From the NCBI GenBank assembly GCA_900312665.1, contig ONZQ02000002.1, positions 1,091,865 to 1,155,864 of the forward strand: a stretch of 64,000 nucleotides of DNA, given 5' to 3'. The notes beneath the pieces are model-generated. The model was not told the origin of the DNA. It searched no databases and saw nothing but the letters and a program-made list of their open reading frames with translations. How positions within the stretch are numbered: position 1 is the first letter of the stretch; each line of letters begins with the position of its first letter. The position numbers and the translations under genes were made by a program. Below, piece after piece: positions 1 to 12,671 of this stretch. Source of the stretch: Cephalotrichum gorgonifer (Eukaryota > Ascomycota > Sordariomycetes > Microascales > Microascaceae).

Positions 1-1378
1 ACCCTTGAAGAATTTTAATAACTTAGAGTTTATCGTTGTCTCTCATCTTTCTTCATCGTCTTCATCTCCTTACTTTTTCCTTTTTATTTTCTTTCCCCGT
101 TCTGATTCGACCGCACATTCTCTGTTCACTTTCTTTTGCCCTGTCTTAGTTGAAGCAACTGCGCCCGGATCCCTCGGTCTTCGCCTTCCTGCCTGTCTTA
201 GACAACCCCCCCCCCCTCTTTCCCACCCTTTTTGAACGAATCCGTTGCCCCCATGTGCGTATCCCCAGTTTGCGTCAGCCGACTATTCGTCTATTCTTGT
301 CCATCACGTAACGTAAGAAAAAAAATGTTGGCGGGGGCGGGCGGCTTTGCTCAAATGTCTCAGTTGAGCACCCACTAATAACGGCCTTTTTTCATATGAG
401 TACGAGTACAAAGCAAGTACACTCAAGTCGAGTCTCATACGGGACAAAGGCCTCTCTCCCTCCCCCTCGCCTCCTCCTCCCAAAAATACATGTACCCTCC
501 CCACTCGACAAAACTAAAACTCACCTCAGCCGCCAGGCTGTGATGAGAATATTCCCCAGTCCCGCGACTCGATTGGTCCGCGCCGGAGATTTTGAACCGT
601 GTGCTACCCAGCTGCTAGCCTTTTACCCTTTACCATGTACGGGTAGCGTGAAAGTGGAGGTCACGACCATCCTGACGGAAACTCCGATCGGCAGCGAAAG
701 AAGTGCTACGACTGGTCCGTTGAGATCTTCTAGTGCTGATGTGGTAAACAGTATCACTATCGGCCCAACGCACCCTGGATTCCGGTGGCTGAGGGGAGAG
801 AGGTCGCGTGGACTGCATGGACTGCGTGTACAAGCAAGAGACCAGAGGTGTCTCGAGATTCATCAGCCGCCTTGGTCCTTTGATCCCTTTATCCCTCTAT
901 TCCTTTGCTGTTCCCTCGGGCCCTACCAGATTTCGGTTGCGATACCCGCTTGGGTACATAGTTCCCCCTCTCGTACCCGTAAATCTTAAAATATCCGTCA
1001 TGTGCATGACTAGGGACTCAGCCCGTCAGTTACGATCCCCCGCCCAGAGCTAGCTGGAATGTGGCCTCGGTCGGCTTTGTCCAGACGGTACGGCTAGTAA
1101 GCGTTACCTAACCTATTACCTGTGCTCGCCTCACTTGGGTGAGAGAGGAACCCAGAGAGTCCAGGCCGCCCCGCAAAAAAACGAAGTGGCATGGGTCCCT
1201 CTCCAAACCATGACTTATGTAATCACGAATCCCACTCAACGCATGCAGCAGGGTGGATCCCGACCAGTGATTGGTCGCTTGTCTCAAGGATGAACCATTT
1301 TCACAAGCCTCAAAGTCCAACCTCGAAAAATCTCCAGCAGCTTGGAGTGAGAGACTGTCTACCTGTATATCAGATACC
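1..1378. other. Intergenic, upstream of URB1
   Basis: Short open frames only, none with domain-like composition or splice support. It contains C/T-rich runs and GAGTAC-type motifs near 395-430 that recur between genes elsewhere in the window. The right-hand part is presumably the URB1 promoter and 5' UTR. I see no RNA gene. Confidence 0.6.
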
Positions 1379-4300
1379 ATGGGGAAACGGCCGGCTCGCG
1401 TGGCCTTCGGTCCTTCAGAAGCAAGGAAACGCCAGAAACTAGCCCGAGAACCGCCCACCTCGGAGGATGTGACCAACAGTAGGCAGCTCAAGAAGCTTCT
1501 CGAGTTTCAACCAGATGGCCGCAACGCTCGCCATGGTATGTGTCGCCTCTGCTCCGCTCTATATCCTTTGGAATTTTTACTCTCTCGGGCACCCGAACCC
1601 GTAGAATGAAACCTGCAGAATAAGACTCGCTAACATACCACACCTCAGGCCTCCAGTCATTCAAGCTGCTTCTTGATGCGCTGACCACAAACGCTGACCA
1701 CAAGCAGGAGCTGGAAGTGCTGTCCGGCTATCTGGAGGATACTAAGCCCGTATCTGAAAGTGAGGATGCCCAGTATGTACCGGATATAATGGTGATGTGG
1801 TCCTACGCTGCCCGCACGAGCAATGAGGACCTGATGTCCGAGGTGGCCGCCGTTCTCGCCCTCCTGCTCCAAGCCACATCCTTGAGTCTTGGGCTGCTAG
1901 GCCACGGAAGGGGAATATGCGAAACGCTCCTACAGGAGAAACACCTAAAACTCATCGCGAAGAACCTCTCCGCCGACAAGGACAGGGGCTTCGTCATCTC
2001 ACCCGCCATACGACTGCTCCGGGAGATCGTCTCGTACGACGGGGGGGTCTTCGCCAGGAGGGTCTTCCGCGCCCAGACCTGGACCTTTGCTGAGATATCG
2101 CGTAACCTCGACATCCGGTATCGTGGCGAGGGTGTCGAGGAGGCGCGCAAGCCGTCTGTCCGGACCAACGCCGCGAGGTTCCTCTTCGCCTGCTTCAAGT
2201 ACCTGCCATCCGAGAACAAGACCGAGCTCCTCTACCAGAAGGGAATCATGCCCGCCATTCTAATGCGGCTGCCCGACGACCCGCCCGCCCTGATACACGA
2301 GGCACTTGACTGCATGATGAAGAGTGTGTTGACGGACGAGAAGATCCCCGGCCACGTCAAGGCGAGGGTGTTCTGGGCGAAGCCTATGGAGCGCCTCGTC
2401 GGACTCTACTCATACACCCATGACGCTCAGGACTGCGCCGTCACCGTCGCTGACAAGACGCATGAGTTCCTCATGTTCGCCTGCACGTCTCCGACCGCCG
2501 GCATCGTCTCCAAGTGCAACGGGCTGTACCCCACCTCCATCAACCTCGACGACTTCTCCGTGGGGGGCCTCCAGTGGTCCGAGATGGGCCTGGAGCAGCT
2601 CTCGTGGATGGACAAGTACGCCGACGAGGTCCCCGTCCGCAACAATGTGCTGCTAGAGGTCTCCCTGACTCTGCGCCCCTGGGCCAACCTCAAGCAGGGC
2701 GAGCTTCTAGTTGCCGTCCTCGGGGCCGCTCCGGAGCTTGTGAGCGCCTACTTCCTCGGACAAAAGTCGTTCACGTTCGACCCCAAGCTCTCCATGACCT
2801 GGATCGGTTTCGCCTCGTTCCTGTTCAGCGCGATGCAGCTTCCTGTCCCGGAGCATTTCGGACTCAACGAATACCACACAGCACCCCCGCCGACGCCCGT
2901 GCTACTGGATAACATCATCCCGCTCCCTCTAACCCAAAACGCCCTGATGCGCTGCCTCGAGCCCAAGTGGCCCCTCGTATCGCTCTTTGCCTCGCGGCTG
3001 CTCGTACTCGCCCTGGAGAAACTCGAGGTCGTCCTCTCCATGCACAAGGAGGCCGCGGAGTCGGTCGGCAAGTCGCCGTGGCGCTACGCCGCACAGAAGC
3101 TTGTCAACGACTTTTGCAAGAGGATTCCGGACATGAAGGAGATTGTGCGGTGGTACAAGAGCATTCCGGGGGAGAGTGTCCTCTGCAGGGCGACGACAAG
3201 CCGCTTGCTCCTGCTCTACTACAAGGAGCTTCCGCAGGTCGCGCTGGCGGCGAACTTTGACGTATCGCCGCTCCTCTCCAAGGCTCTTGCCACCCTGGAC
3301 AGCCCGTTCGAGGACCCCAGGGATAGGGCCTTGGTCCTGATAGAGCTGGAGAACCTGCTGGAGGTAGCGAGCCTGTCGCCCGGCATGAGGTGGTTCGCGA
3401 AGCTCCCGGGCTTCTCCGGGTCGCCGTTCACCGTGCTTCTGAAACTAGAGAGCCAGGAGGCCGAGGGCGTCGCGCCTGGGAAACTTCAGCGGATCCTCGA
3501 GTCCGTGGCTACGGAGCATCAGGTGGTACTTGCTGATACGGGCCTGAGCCCTCTCAATCGGGCGATTGCGGCCTTGAGGAAGGCTGATCCGAAGGCCGAT
3601 CTTGAGGCCGTCTGGACGTTCCTTGACACGTGCATTACAAAGTGCTCTGCGTCGCCCATGAAGTACCTCGACCTAATCCCCGACTATGTGGGGAGTGCGC
3701 ACGAGCCTGGCCAGGAGATCAACCTGAGTCTCTTGTCCGTGGCCTTCGCCGAACAACTACCTTTCGCGACGAAGTCCGTCTCGAAATCGAACCTCGACCT
3801 CCTGACGCGGTTCATATTGTCCTTCACAGGCTATTCCGTTGCGGCTGGAGAGAGCTTGGCTTGTGTAAAAGTACTCCTTCAGAAGATGAACCCCGATTGG
3901 CCGGCCGGGTCCGACCCTCGACTCAAACTATTTAGAGATGCCGCGGCTGGGCTAGACAACAAAAACAGTAACATTGCATCGGGATCCGCCCTACCGTCGA
4001 GGCAGAAATCCACGACAGGACACGAGAAGCTAGCGGGTCCGGTGATGGATGTCGTAAGGCTAGAGGCGCTTCTTCACGAGCCGTTCGCCGAACCCGAGGA
4101 CAACTCGGCTCTCACCAAGTGGGTCACGAAGAGCGTCGACGACATACTGGAGGACGGCCACGCGGTGGCGCTCATCCGGCTCCTCGGGTCGGAACACGCC
4201 AGCATCCGCATGGAGGCCCTCACCAACATACTCAAGCTAGCGGCCAAGGTGCGGGTGTCGGCCCACACGGAGAAGGACCAGATATGGCTCCTCCTGTCCG

Positions 4301-4911
4301 AGCTTGCCGAGTCGGCGAGAGAACACGTGGCGGAGGGACCCGTGCCCTCGGCGTTCACGGCGTTCGCCGTCCACGCGCTCCCCGTGCTTCTGGCGCCGCT
4401 GCACGCGCTCTACCCCAAGATCAACAAGTACCTCACGCGGGCGCCGCGGTGGCCGGCGGGCAAGATACCCATGGTGCACGACATCCTGCACGAGGAGCCG
4501 TCGGACGACGACAAGTACTACTCGGAGCTGACCTGGCTCTTCGACTTCCTGCTCGACTGCCTCCGGCGGGAGGCGGACGTGGGGGTGTTCCACCAGACAC
4601 GGTGGTTCGAGAAGGTGTTCGCGGCGGCGTGTAACCCGTACATGCGGCCCGGGCTGCGGAATAGGGTGTTCAGGGTGCTATACAGGGTGACATGCATCAA
4701 GGGGGGAAGCACGACGCTGGTGACGAGATTCGGGGTGCTGAGCTGGCTGGAGGAGCTGAGGGTTAGCGAGGTGGTGGGGAGCGAGGAGAGGGCCGTCGTC
4801 GGGGGGTTGATGGCGCGGGTGTGGGAGGCGTGCGATCGGGGACATGTCGGGAAGTGGAGCAGGGGGGGCATTCCCGAGATGATGGGGAGAGCTGTGGAGG
4901 CGAGCGCGTAG
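1379..4911 (+). CDS. URB1: Ribosome biogenesis protein URB1/NPA1 (nucleolar pre-ribosomal-associated protein 1)
   Basis: Two exons, 1379-1535 and 1649-4911, encode 1139 aa. The intron has a gtatgt donor, a CTAAC branch site at 1629-1633 and a cacctcag acceptor; the joined reading gives RNARHGLQSFKLLLDAL without a stop. The start ATG is followed by the basic MGKRPARVAFG, as expected for a nucleolar protein. The body is an all-helical repeat protein: the N-terminal Npa1 region (SLGLLGHGRG, RLPDDPPALIHEALDCM) is followed by a C-terminal URB1_C-like end (GLRNRVFRVLYRV, GVLSWLEELR). In yeast Urb1 is an early 60S pre-ribosome scaffold in the nucleolus, needed for 25S/5.8S rRNA production. The protein is shorter than yeast Urb1 (about 1760 aa) but both conserved ends are present. 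Family identity comes from recognised sequence pattern, not a search. Confidence 0.88.
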
Positions 4912-6473
4912 CGTAGGGGGAGTGGGAAGGGGGTAGATGGATAGAGTGTGCTTGGTAACGGACTGAGTGCTTTACAGTTACAGCGGACGGGCTGCTTTAT
5001 AAAAGTAAGGAGTTTTATAGGAATACATCACTTCTATGGATTTATATGATGAGTGTGTCTTGTGAAAGAGCTTGGGTGTGATCTCTTCTGTGATAGGATT
5101 CGAAGATAGTGTGCTAAGATGGGATTCCTGGGTGAGATACAGAGTACTGAGACGGGATTCTAAGATGGGATGCCAAGATGCCATTCATGGTGTACCAGTA
5201 TTACACCACCTCGTCCAGACTAACGCCCCTGTCTTGTCTGGGCGCCAAGCTCTGGGCTGTGGACTATTGCTGCGGGCTCTGGGCTCTGGTTTGGGATAGA
5301 GGCAAGGGAGTATAGAGGAAAGGAAGCCCAGTCTACCGAGAGTGTCATGGAATCAACCCAATATTTAGGTAACTGTTGTGAAAGTAATGTCACTGCACCG
5401 AGAGGAGTTTATGCTCCTGCATCGTTACTCGTACGCGTACACGTAAGTACGCCAGACTCTCATCGATTCATCTGGTAGATTGACAAAGGCAGAGTGGGTG
5501 GGTACATTGCCATGACAAAGCTCTATCGTGGTGAGCGAGCCTCAGGGCCGGGTACATCTTGTGTAGTTCTAGGTTAGTACCCAATTAGGAAGGCGGTGAG
5601 TCCAGCTTTGGAGAGAAACAGCGTGGCACCAATACACCGCCGACTCCCTTTTAGTGGGCATGGCTGCTACAAGCACGCTAAAGGCTCCCCCCCCGCTTTG
5701 CCAGTCTCCCCGACCTGAAGGAGGAAGGAGACTGTCCTCCCAGCCCAGTCCCACAGTCTCGTGCCTCGCCCTTGGCTCTCTCGAGCAAATACTGCCTGCC
5801 CCAAGCACCAAGCACCAAGACACCCAACTCCCAACACCAACAGACCAAAGCTCCCATCCTTCCAACTCTCAAGAACATCAAGGACACTGGATCTCATCTC
5901 GATTCGACTCGCCTTTGTCCAACGATACACCCTCTAACCCGAAACTCGACCCTGAACCCCTTCGCCTACTCTCCCCTGCGTTTTGCCCCCTTGCCTTGTC
6001 CCTTGTCACTCACTGGCTTGTTCCCTGCCTTGACCTCTGCCTCTGGACTTTGGTTTGACTTCCACCCGCCTTCACGGCCCGAATCGTCACCTCAAACCTA
6101 GCAAACCGCAAAGAAAAAAAAATAATCAGACCCTGCCACAACAACCAAACCAGCCGACAGCCGACTCTCTACGATTCGCATTCCCGTCTTGTCGTTAATC
6201 GAATTGGCTCACCCGGCCGCCACATAATCGGTTCTGCCCATCGCCCAGTCCAGCCCTGCCCTGCGACCCGATCCTGCCCTCAGCCTCAGGACCTCAGCCA
6301 GCCCATCCCTTGGGTGGACTGTCCCACTGCGACAAGTCGCGGCTGCCTCCACAGCGCCGCGCCTTGCCCGCCTCAATCCCTCCCCTTCGTCGGTTCTCGA
6401 CGACCATTAACCACCCGATACGTTACTTGTTCAGTCGAGCGCAGATGCCCTGCCGCATCATCTCACCACTGCT
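4912..6473. other. Intergenic and probable long 5' leader of the 4E-binding protein gene
   Basis: No gene recognised. From about 5780 the plus strand is rich in CCAA/CACCAAG and C/T runs, typical of a fungal promoter and long 5' UTR, and the open frames there have low-complexity translations. The leader contains upstream ATGs, so translation control is possible but not shown. Confidence 0.55.
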
Positions 6474-8691
6474 ATGACTATACGACGATACCACGAGAGC
6501 GACCTGCTGCACCTGCGGGGGTCGCCGCTATGCGTGAAACCTCCGGCTCTCCCTCCTACCGAGGAATGGATGGGGTGTGCAATATCCCCCTCCCCTTCTT
6601 TCTCCCAGGCGGCGCGAGCAAGCGCCGCCCTTTTTATCTGACTCTGGCTGACCGTATACCTCCTCATCTCAGACCACCACCCGAGAACAACCGCACACAG
6701 TCCAAAACTACGACAGATAGGACCAAAAGTCAAGATGGCCCATTACTGGATAACAGCGCGCGCCGAAATATCGATAGGCTACTCTCGCGGTCTACAACGA
6801 GTCAGTTCCCTCACCCTCCTATACCTAGTCTCCTGAGTCCTATTTTCTCCATCCCTCTTATCTCTCTCCCCTTGCATGCTAACGGCATATCTTTTTTTTG
6901 GGCTATATAGGCCCCGAAGATACTTCTATAGGAAGCTTTGGGGGACCGAGGACTGCATTCGGTGGCGCTGGATTGAGAGGACCAAAAGGCTCCTTCGATG
7001 CTGCCGATAAGGCGAAAGAGAACGAACACCGAGGCTTCGGCCTTCGTTCACGAAATGCCGCCGACAATGATGCCGGCGATCGCTTCCGAGATGGGAGGGG
7101 CGGCAATTTCAAACGGCGCGACGGCGAACAACAAGACACCGAGGGGTGGAGCACCGTAAAGCCGAGGAAGAGTTTCGGCCATGACGGTGCCGAACGTTTC
7201 AACGGAAGGATGGGCGGAGACCGTCTCCAACCTGATAGAAAACCTCGCGACGCCAGGGACGACCCAGAGAAGCCCGGGATGCGACGAGGATTCGACAACT
7301 ATACACCCAAGGACAAGGATATCGCCGAGGATGCGGAAGGTCGACACCGAAATGGTACCAGGGGCAAGCCCGATCCCTGGTCCAACAAGTCCGAGGCACC
7401 AACCCCATCCGCCGACGGCCTCACCGCCCGCGAGCGCATTGACAAGGCCAAGAGCTGGAGGGATCGAAATAACAAGGAAGCCGACACCGCCGCCGCCGCC
7501 GATGACCGGACAGGCGGTAGGACCGACGATCGGGCTGGTGGAAGGACGTACGAGCGCCGATGGGGTCGCGAGCAGAGGGTAGAGCGCGACCCTGAATGGA
7601 CATTGGATGAACCCCTCGAGGGTAAATCCGCCGCCCACACCGAGGAAGACTTCAAGAAGTTCATGGAGAACATGAAGGCTCGCGAGGCCGGCCCTGCCGC
7701 CACCAAGTCCTCGGCCCCACCAGTGCAGTCACCATCTGAGCTTGCAAATCTCAAGGCGGAATCGGCGCCTCCCCCGGTAGAGTCCGGTCCTGATAAGTTT
7801 TTCATGGCCTTCGCCGCACCGCCTCCCGGATTCGACGGGGTGGCCCCCGGCTCTTCGACCGAACCCAGTGATGCTCTGGCCTCCAAGCCTAAATCGGGCG
7901 GCAAGTCGTCCAGGTTTACGTCATTCTTCAGTGCCCCTCAGGAAGAGAAGAGGGCGAGGGAAGTACCAGTGCAGCCACCAATGCCTCTTAATGGTGGTTC
8001 CGTGGAGCCCCAGGGCCCTCCCGGTGCTCCGGAGGAGGAGAAGATGGCTTTCCAACAGCTCCTGATGAAGCTTCAGAAGCAATCTTTGCATGAGGGCTCT
8101 GGCCCTGCGGCGGCGCCCCAGTCCTTCCAGGGCCCTCCCACGGGGATGCCAGTAGGTCCCGAGCCTCCCTCCAAGGCGGCGGCGAACCCTACGTCTCCCG
8201 ACCAGCCGCAAGCCCATTATGGCCGTGGCGGCAGCGCAGTGAATGGGCCGTCCCCCGCAAACGACCCTCGCAAGAAGATGTCCTGGGCCATGCAGGACAT
8301 CATCGCACCCCAGCCCATGCTACCTCAGCAGACAGCTGCTGCTCGGCAAGACCAGCTTCTCCAGAACCTAGTCGGCCATCGTAGCGAGAGCGGACAGCGC
8401 ATGGACCCGAACGGTACTCGGAATGATAGTAATACCGAGTTCCTCATGAACCTCATGAGGAGCCAGCCCGAGGCCCCGCGGACGGAGCAGGTGATGCTGC
8501 GCATGCCACAGCCGCAGAAGTCAGCACCTATCCCCCACGTGCAGGAGCGCGAGGCCGACTTTGTCCAGAATAATCGGTTCCCTCCCCAGCCGCAACCGCA
8601 GCAGCCTCAGCACATTCAGCAGCCGCAGCCTCAGCCGCAGCCGCAGCATCATCACCAGCAGCCGCAGCCGCAGCCACAGCTCCATCAACAT

Positions 8692-8726
<35 letters not shown>

Positions 8727-9324
8727 CATGCAGCAACAGCGCCAGCCGCAGCTGCAACATCAGCAGCACCCGCAGCAACAACAGCACCATCAGCTACAAC
8801 AACAGCACCACCAAATGCAGCAGCAGCAACAGCAGCAACAACATCGGCAGATGCGGCCGCAGCCCCCCGGCCCCTTCATGGACGACCCGGCCTTCCTTCA
8901 CCATGGCGAGCCGGAGCCGCGAGTCCCCCAGCAGCAACCCCAAATTCTGCAGCGCCCCCCTCTGCCGCCAGGCCTCGATCAGATGGGCCCCGCCCCGAAC
9001 TGGATGCCATCGGGCCCCGGCCCCGGGCCCCAGCAGCGTATCTTGCCTCCGCCAGGCCTACCGGGCGGGCTAGCCAGGAACATGCCTGTGCCCCCCAACA
9101 TGTATCCCCCCAACTTCCCCCCGCAGGGCCCAGGGTTCCCGTCGCCGGACGGGATGCCCATGCCGCCGAGGAATATGCAGCCGCCGCCCGGCATCTACGG
9201 GGGTCCTCCCCCGGGATTCTTCCCGCCCCCTGGCGGGTTCCAGGGCCCGCCACCAGACGTGCCATTTGGGGCTTTTGACAGGATGCCGCCTGGTGTCCCG
9301 AGAGGGTTCCCGCGCCCTCAGTGA
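6474..9324 (+). CDS. eIF4E-binding translational regulator, 4E-T/Eap1-like, Gln/Pro-rich
   Basis: Three exons, 6474-6574, 6673-6800 and 6911-9324, encode 880 aa; donors are gtgtgc and gtcagt, and a GCTAAC branch site lies in intron 2. Exon 1 carries YHESDLLHLRGSPL at residues 6-19, a match to the canonical eIF4E-binding motif Y-x4-L-hydrophobic, then PPALPPTEEWMG. Exons 2 and 3 continue with PPPENNRTQSKTTT and GPRTAFGGAG, which recall the same protein in other Pezizomycotina. Next comes a charged Arg/Gly-rich region and HTEEDFKKFMENMKA. The C-terminal half is disordered, with a long Gln/His/Pro tract (about residues 645-730) and PPPG-rich repeats. The expected role is binding eIF4E, competing with eIF4G, and mRNA repression or P-body targeting. 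Starting at 6474 is favoured because only this exon supplies the motif in phase. Partner and role are inferred from the family. Confidence 0.82.
8581..8850 (+). repeat. CAG/CAA-rich polyglutamine tract with (CAG)11
   Basis: This in-frame Gln/His/Pro-coding stretch lies within the 4E-binding protein gene. An uninterrupted run of eleven CAG triplets spans 8692-8724, and mixed CAG/CAA/CAC/CCG triplets lie on both sides. The pure run is a microsatellite likely to vary in length between strains. Polyglutamine of this kind is common in mRNP-granule proteins. Confidence 0.95.
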
Positions 9325-10195
9325 GGAGCTAGAGTGTTCCCTGATGGCGGTTCCTCTCCTTTCGTGACGATCAATGGTTTGGGAGTCGGGGCTGGAGGGA
9401 AGCGGAACCGGAATGGCAAGAAATGATGAGGTTCGAGTCGGTTTGTTAGTTCGCCCAGATATGGGTATCCCGCAGGTGTAAGGGTGTATTTCTACGTAAC
9501 CTGGGTACGAGGCGGGCCGCGCTCCGACCGCTCTTCCGACTTTCGAGGATAATGAACGGGGCAGCACGGGAGATTGGCAGAGACGAGGGAGTACGTGAAT
9601 GCGTGGGAAGGGGTGGATTCGGTTCGGGTCGAGGGCACACGCGGACAGGTAGTTGACACGGGAGAGCTAGCCACAAGGAAATGAATACTCGTCGTCGGCG
9701 GAATCCCCCCTCAGATTCTTTCTTTCATCTCTCTTACTGTTTGTGGGCGTGCTGTGATGTTTATTTTACACGTGAGGCTGTAGTAGGTGCAGAAGACCCC
9801 ACCCATGGTAGGTAGGAAGGGGGGAAGAGTGTGATGCTGCGGAGTCAGTGGATTGGGACTTGGAGAGGGTTTGGTTGACATGCTTCCTTTTACACAACAT
9901 GCTACACTCGCAAGCTACACCTTCTCTCTCTAGGTACGAAGAGAAGGGGCGGCTTCACCAACCCAACCTATATCCCTCACTGATCTTGGTTATGCCAACC
10001 AGCGCCCGACCATCTGCCTCCAGTCCCTAGCTCCATGGCCCAATTCCAGATCACCCAAGCAAGAAGAAAAAGAAGAAAAAGCAACGTACTCCTATCCCTT
10101 GAAATAATAATAATGATAATAAAAGGGCTCATATACTTTGTGCTATATCCCTACCACTGTTACCCACTAACTTCCTTGCCCCCTTGACTTTCTTT
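9325..10195. other. Convergent 3' intergenic region
   Basis: This lies between the 3' ends of the 4E-binding protein gene (+) and SEC1 (-). It is A-rich near 10060-10125 (aagaagaaaaagaag, ataataataatgataataa), consistent with 3' UTR and polyadenylation signals for both genes. No coding signal is seen. Confidence 0.6.
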
Positions 10196-12671
10196 TCACT
10201 TCTTCATCCCAAGGAAGTTCCTCCTCTTCTTCTCCAACTTCCCCTTCTTAGGAGGCTCGGGCTCCGCCGGCGCCGAGACGCTAGACGACGGCCGCTGGGC
10301 GGAGAGCGACATCCCCGCCATGGCCCCCGTGGGCGGCGCCACAGGCCGGCCGGGGAGTCCGCCCNNNNNNNNNNNNNNNNNNNNCCCGGAGCTCCAGCGC
10401 CGGCGCCGCCCACCCTCGGCGGTGCCGTCTGCGCGCCGACCACCTGGGGCGCGGGCGCGGGCGCGGGAGGGGGCCTCTCCCTCTCTAGCAGATGCGCGGG
10501 CACGCGCGGCTTCGGCCTATCGAGGGGTATGTCCAGCTTCCTCCTGTCGACGTTCAGGTCGCCCACCTGTCGGATGAACAGGCTCGGCGTTAGCATGTGG
10601 CTGGTCAGCAGGAAGATGTCCTTCCCCTGGCGAGCCGAGACCTCGTAGCACGCCCTGCTCTCCGAGTACGTCGCGCCTCCGGCCATGAACACCAGCACCC
10701 TCTGCCTGTTCTCGGCCGGCCGGCGGCCCGCCGCAGCCCAGTTCGGTCGTCCGGCGCGGAGAGAGCCGCCCTGTGCTGCCAGTAAGTCGCTCGAGGTGTC
10801 GGCGGTGGGGTCAACGTAGGGGAAAACCGCCGAATCGAGGGTCCCCCTCGCGAGGTCCTCTAGTAGACGCTTAAGGACGGGCTCGTAGCGCGAGAGGGCG
10901 TACTCCCCGTCCACGGGCGCGTTCTGCTGGTTGGGGGGGAAAAGGGGTGGTGGCGCGGGGCGGATATCCTTCACATTCTGACGGATAGTCCTCGCGCCGA
11001 GGAGCTCGAGGTTGGTCAGGACGCTGGCATCCCGGGGTGGTAGGGCCGCGTGAGCGAGCAGCTTGTTTATGTCCTCCAGCACGACGCCGTCTCGGTACAG
11101 CACGTACAGGATGATGAGGCGGAGGCGGTCGGAGGCGGATATGGCCTCGTCGTCGAGGAGTCGCACGACCTCCACCAGCACGTTCTTCGGCTTCCGGTTG
11201 TCTTCGTCGAGGCCGGTAGCGAGGTTCTGCTCGACTGACGCGATGTCCGGAAGCTTGTCGCGCTGGAAGCGGGCCATGCACTCCTGGGCCATGGTCAGGT
11301 GGAGCGAGTAGATCTCCTTCATCTCCTGGAACTGCGGCAGACCCGCCAACATGTCCTTGATGACGTTGAGGTTCGTCGCGTCGGCGCCCTCCTTGGCAAA
11401 GTGCGGGTTCTTGTCCAGGAACTTTTGGAAGTCGCTCATGAGCTTGTCGATGGTGTCCTTCATGTGGCGGTGCCGGTTGTCCACCCACACCTTGTCCTTG
11501 TCGCCGAGCTCCATGTCCTTCTCCTCCTGCATGGAGGTGTTTTCGTTGATGGTCATGCGGTAGATGACCTTTTCTCGCTCGTCGATGGTGAGGAGGTCGT
11601 GGGCCATGGCCTGGTAGGTGAACTCGTGGACGAACGGAGCCATGAGGTCCATCGAACGGTCGGTGATGACTAGCACACTCGGCGGCCGGGACGACGGCGG
11701 GGGGAAGTTCCTGTTGAACTGGGCGTAGTTGTCGAGCTCTTCGGTGACGAACCTCGCGAGGTACTTGGACAGCACACTCGCCTCGTGGGTAGGGTTTTTG
11801 GGGCTGTAATATCTAACTTTCGGGAGCTCCCCTAGAGCCACGCAGGCGCTCATTATCTGAACTCGGGCGTTAGCCTGCACGTTCCCGGGGGAGGGGTGGT
11901 ATTCTCGGGCGCTTCCCCTTTCCCCCAACAGCTCCGGAAACGTACCTTTTGGGCCAATATCCTCATGTGCACGGTGACGATGTTATTGCAGTCGGGATGG
12001 TATAATATAGGGAAGCTCCAGGGGTCCCTAAAGGTTATCAGGTGCGACTCGCGGGGGAAGAAGTCTAGCGGGATGGTATCGAAGCCGACAACCTTCCGAT
12101 ATGCTGGGGACGACTCGAGGCGGCGTCGCAGGGGCGGGTCGAGGAGAGAGGTCCACAGGAGGTATCCCGACCTGTAGCTCCCGCGGTCGAGGTCGGCTAG
12201 TACGGAGTCGACGATGTGCGGCTCGGGGGTGAGGAAGTAGACGGCTTCTATGTCGGGGCTCAGTTGTCTTCTGTCCTCGAGCACCTCGATGTCTACACTC
12301 GGGTTAGCTGAATCGGACTCGGGGCTCGAGGGTTGGAGGGTCGGCGGAGGAAGGCCCCACTGGCGATATTCTGGTTGAGAATGTCATCTTCGGCGACGGC
12401 ATTATCGAGGAGCTTCTTCGATATCGTGTCTACAACTAGGACTTTCCACTGGGGCGGAGAGCAGTGGTCCCCGTCAGCATCTCCTGTCTCGTAGGGAGGC
12501 TCCGAGCTCCGCGGTCCACGGCATGGGCGCTCACATTTCCCCTCGTAATGTTTCGGATGGCTTCTACGATAACTATCAAGCCCAGTATATCAGCCACGAA
12601 GCTCCTCTCCGGGTCTCGGGGGGGCTGGGAGCTTTACTGTCGCGCTGTTCCTGGACAGCGGAGACGGCCAT
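10196..12671 (-). CDS. SEC1: Sec1/Munc18 family exocytosis protein Sec1
   Basis: Five exons on the minus strand: 12638-12671, 12535-12572, 12361-12448, 11946-12292 and 10196-11856. The first two are only 34 and 38 nt; their product MAVSAVQEQRDIIVEAIRN matches the conserved Sec1 N-terminus. Later motifs are WKVLVVDTISKKLLDN, FFPRESHLITFRDPWSFPIL and SVLVITDRSMDLMAPFVHE. The protein ends in the basic KKRRNFLGMKK, characteristic of fungal Sec1. Sec1 binds assembled exocytic SNARE complexes (Sso/Sec9/Snc) at the plasma membrane, at hyphal tips in filamentous fungi. A 20-N gap (10365-10384) lies in the disordered C-terminal region. Excluding it the coding length is 2148 nt, so the true gap must be a multiple of three. 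Read literally through the 20 N, the frame shifts and the real C-terminus is lost. Length without the gap is about 715 aa, like yeast Sec1 (724). Confidence 0.9.
10365..10384. other. Assembly gap (20 N) inside SEC1 exon 5
   Basis: Twenty undetermined bases sit between GC-rich Pro/Ala-coding flanks. Twenty is a placeholder: frame analysis on both sides requires a length divisible by three. Confidence 0.98.

Noticed and set aside
396..989. 197-codon plus-strand frame near the window start
   Set aside because: No start context, motif or conserved feel; stops and shifts surround it.
6898..6910. Start of the 4E-binding protein at 6898
   Set aside because: That would be a TTG lying in the intron 2 acceptor; the upstream exons give an ATG, a functional motif and clean phases.
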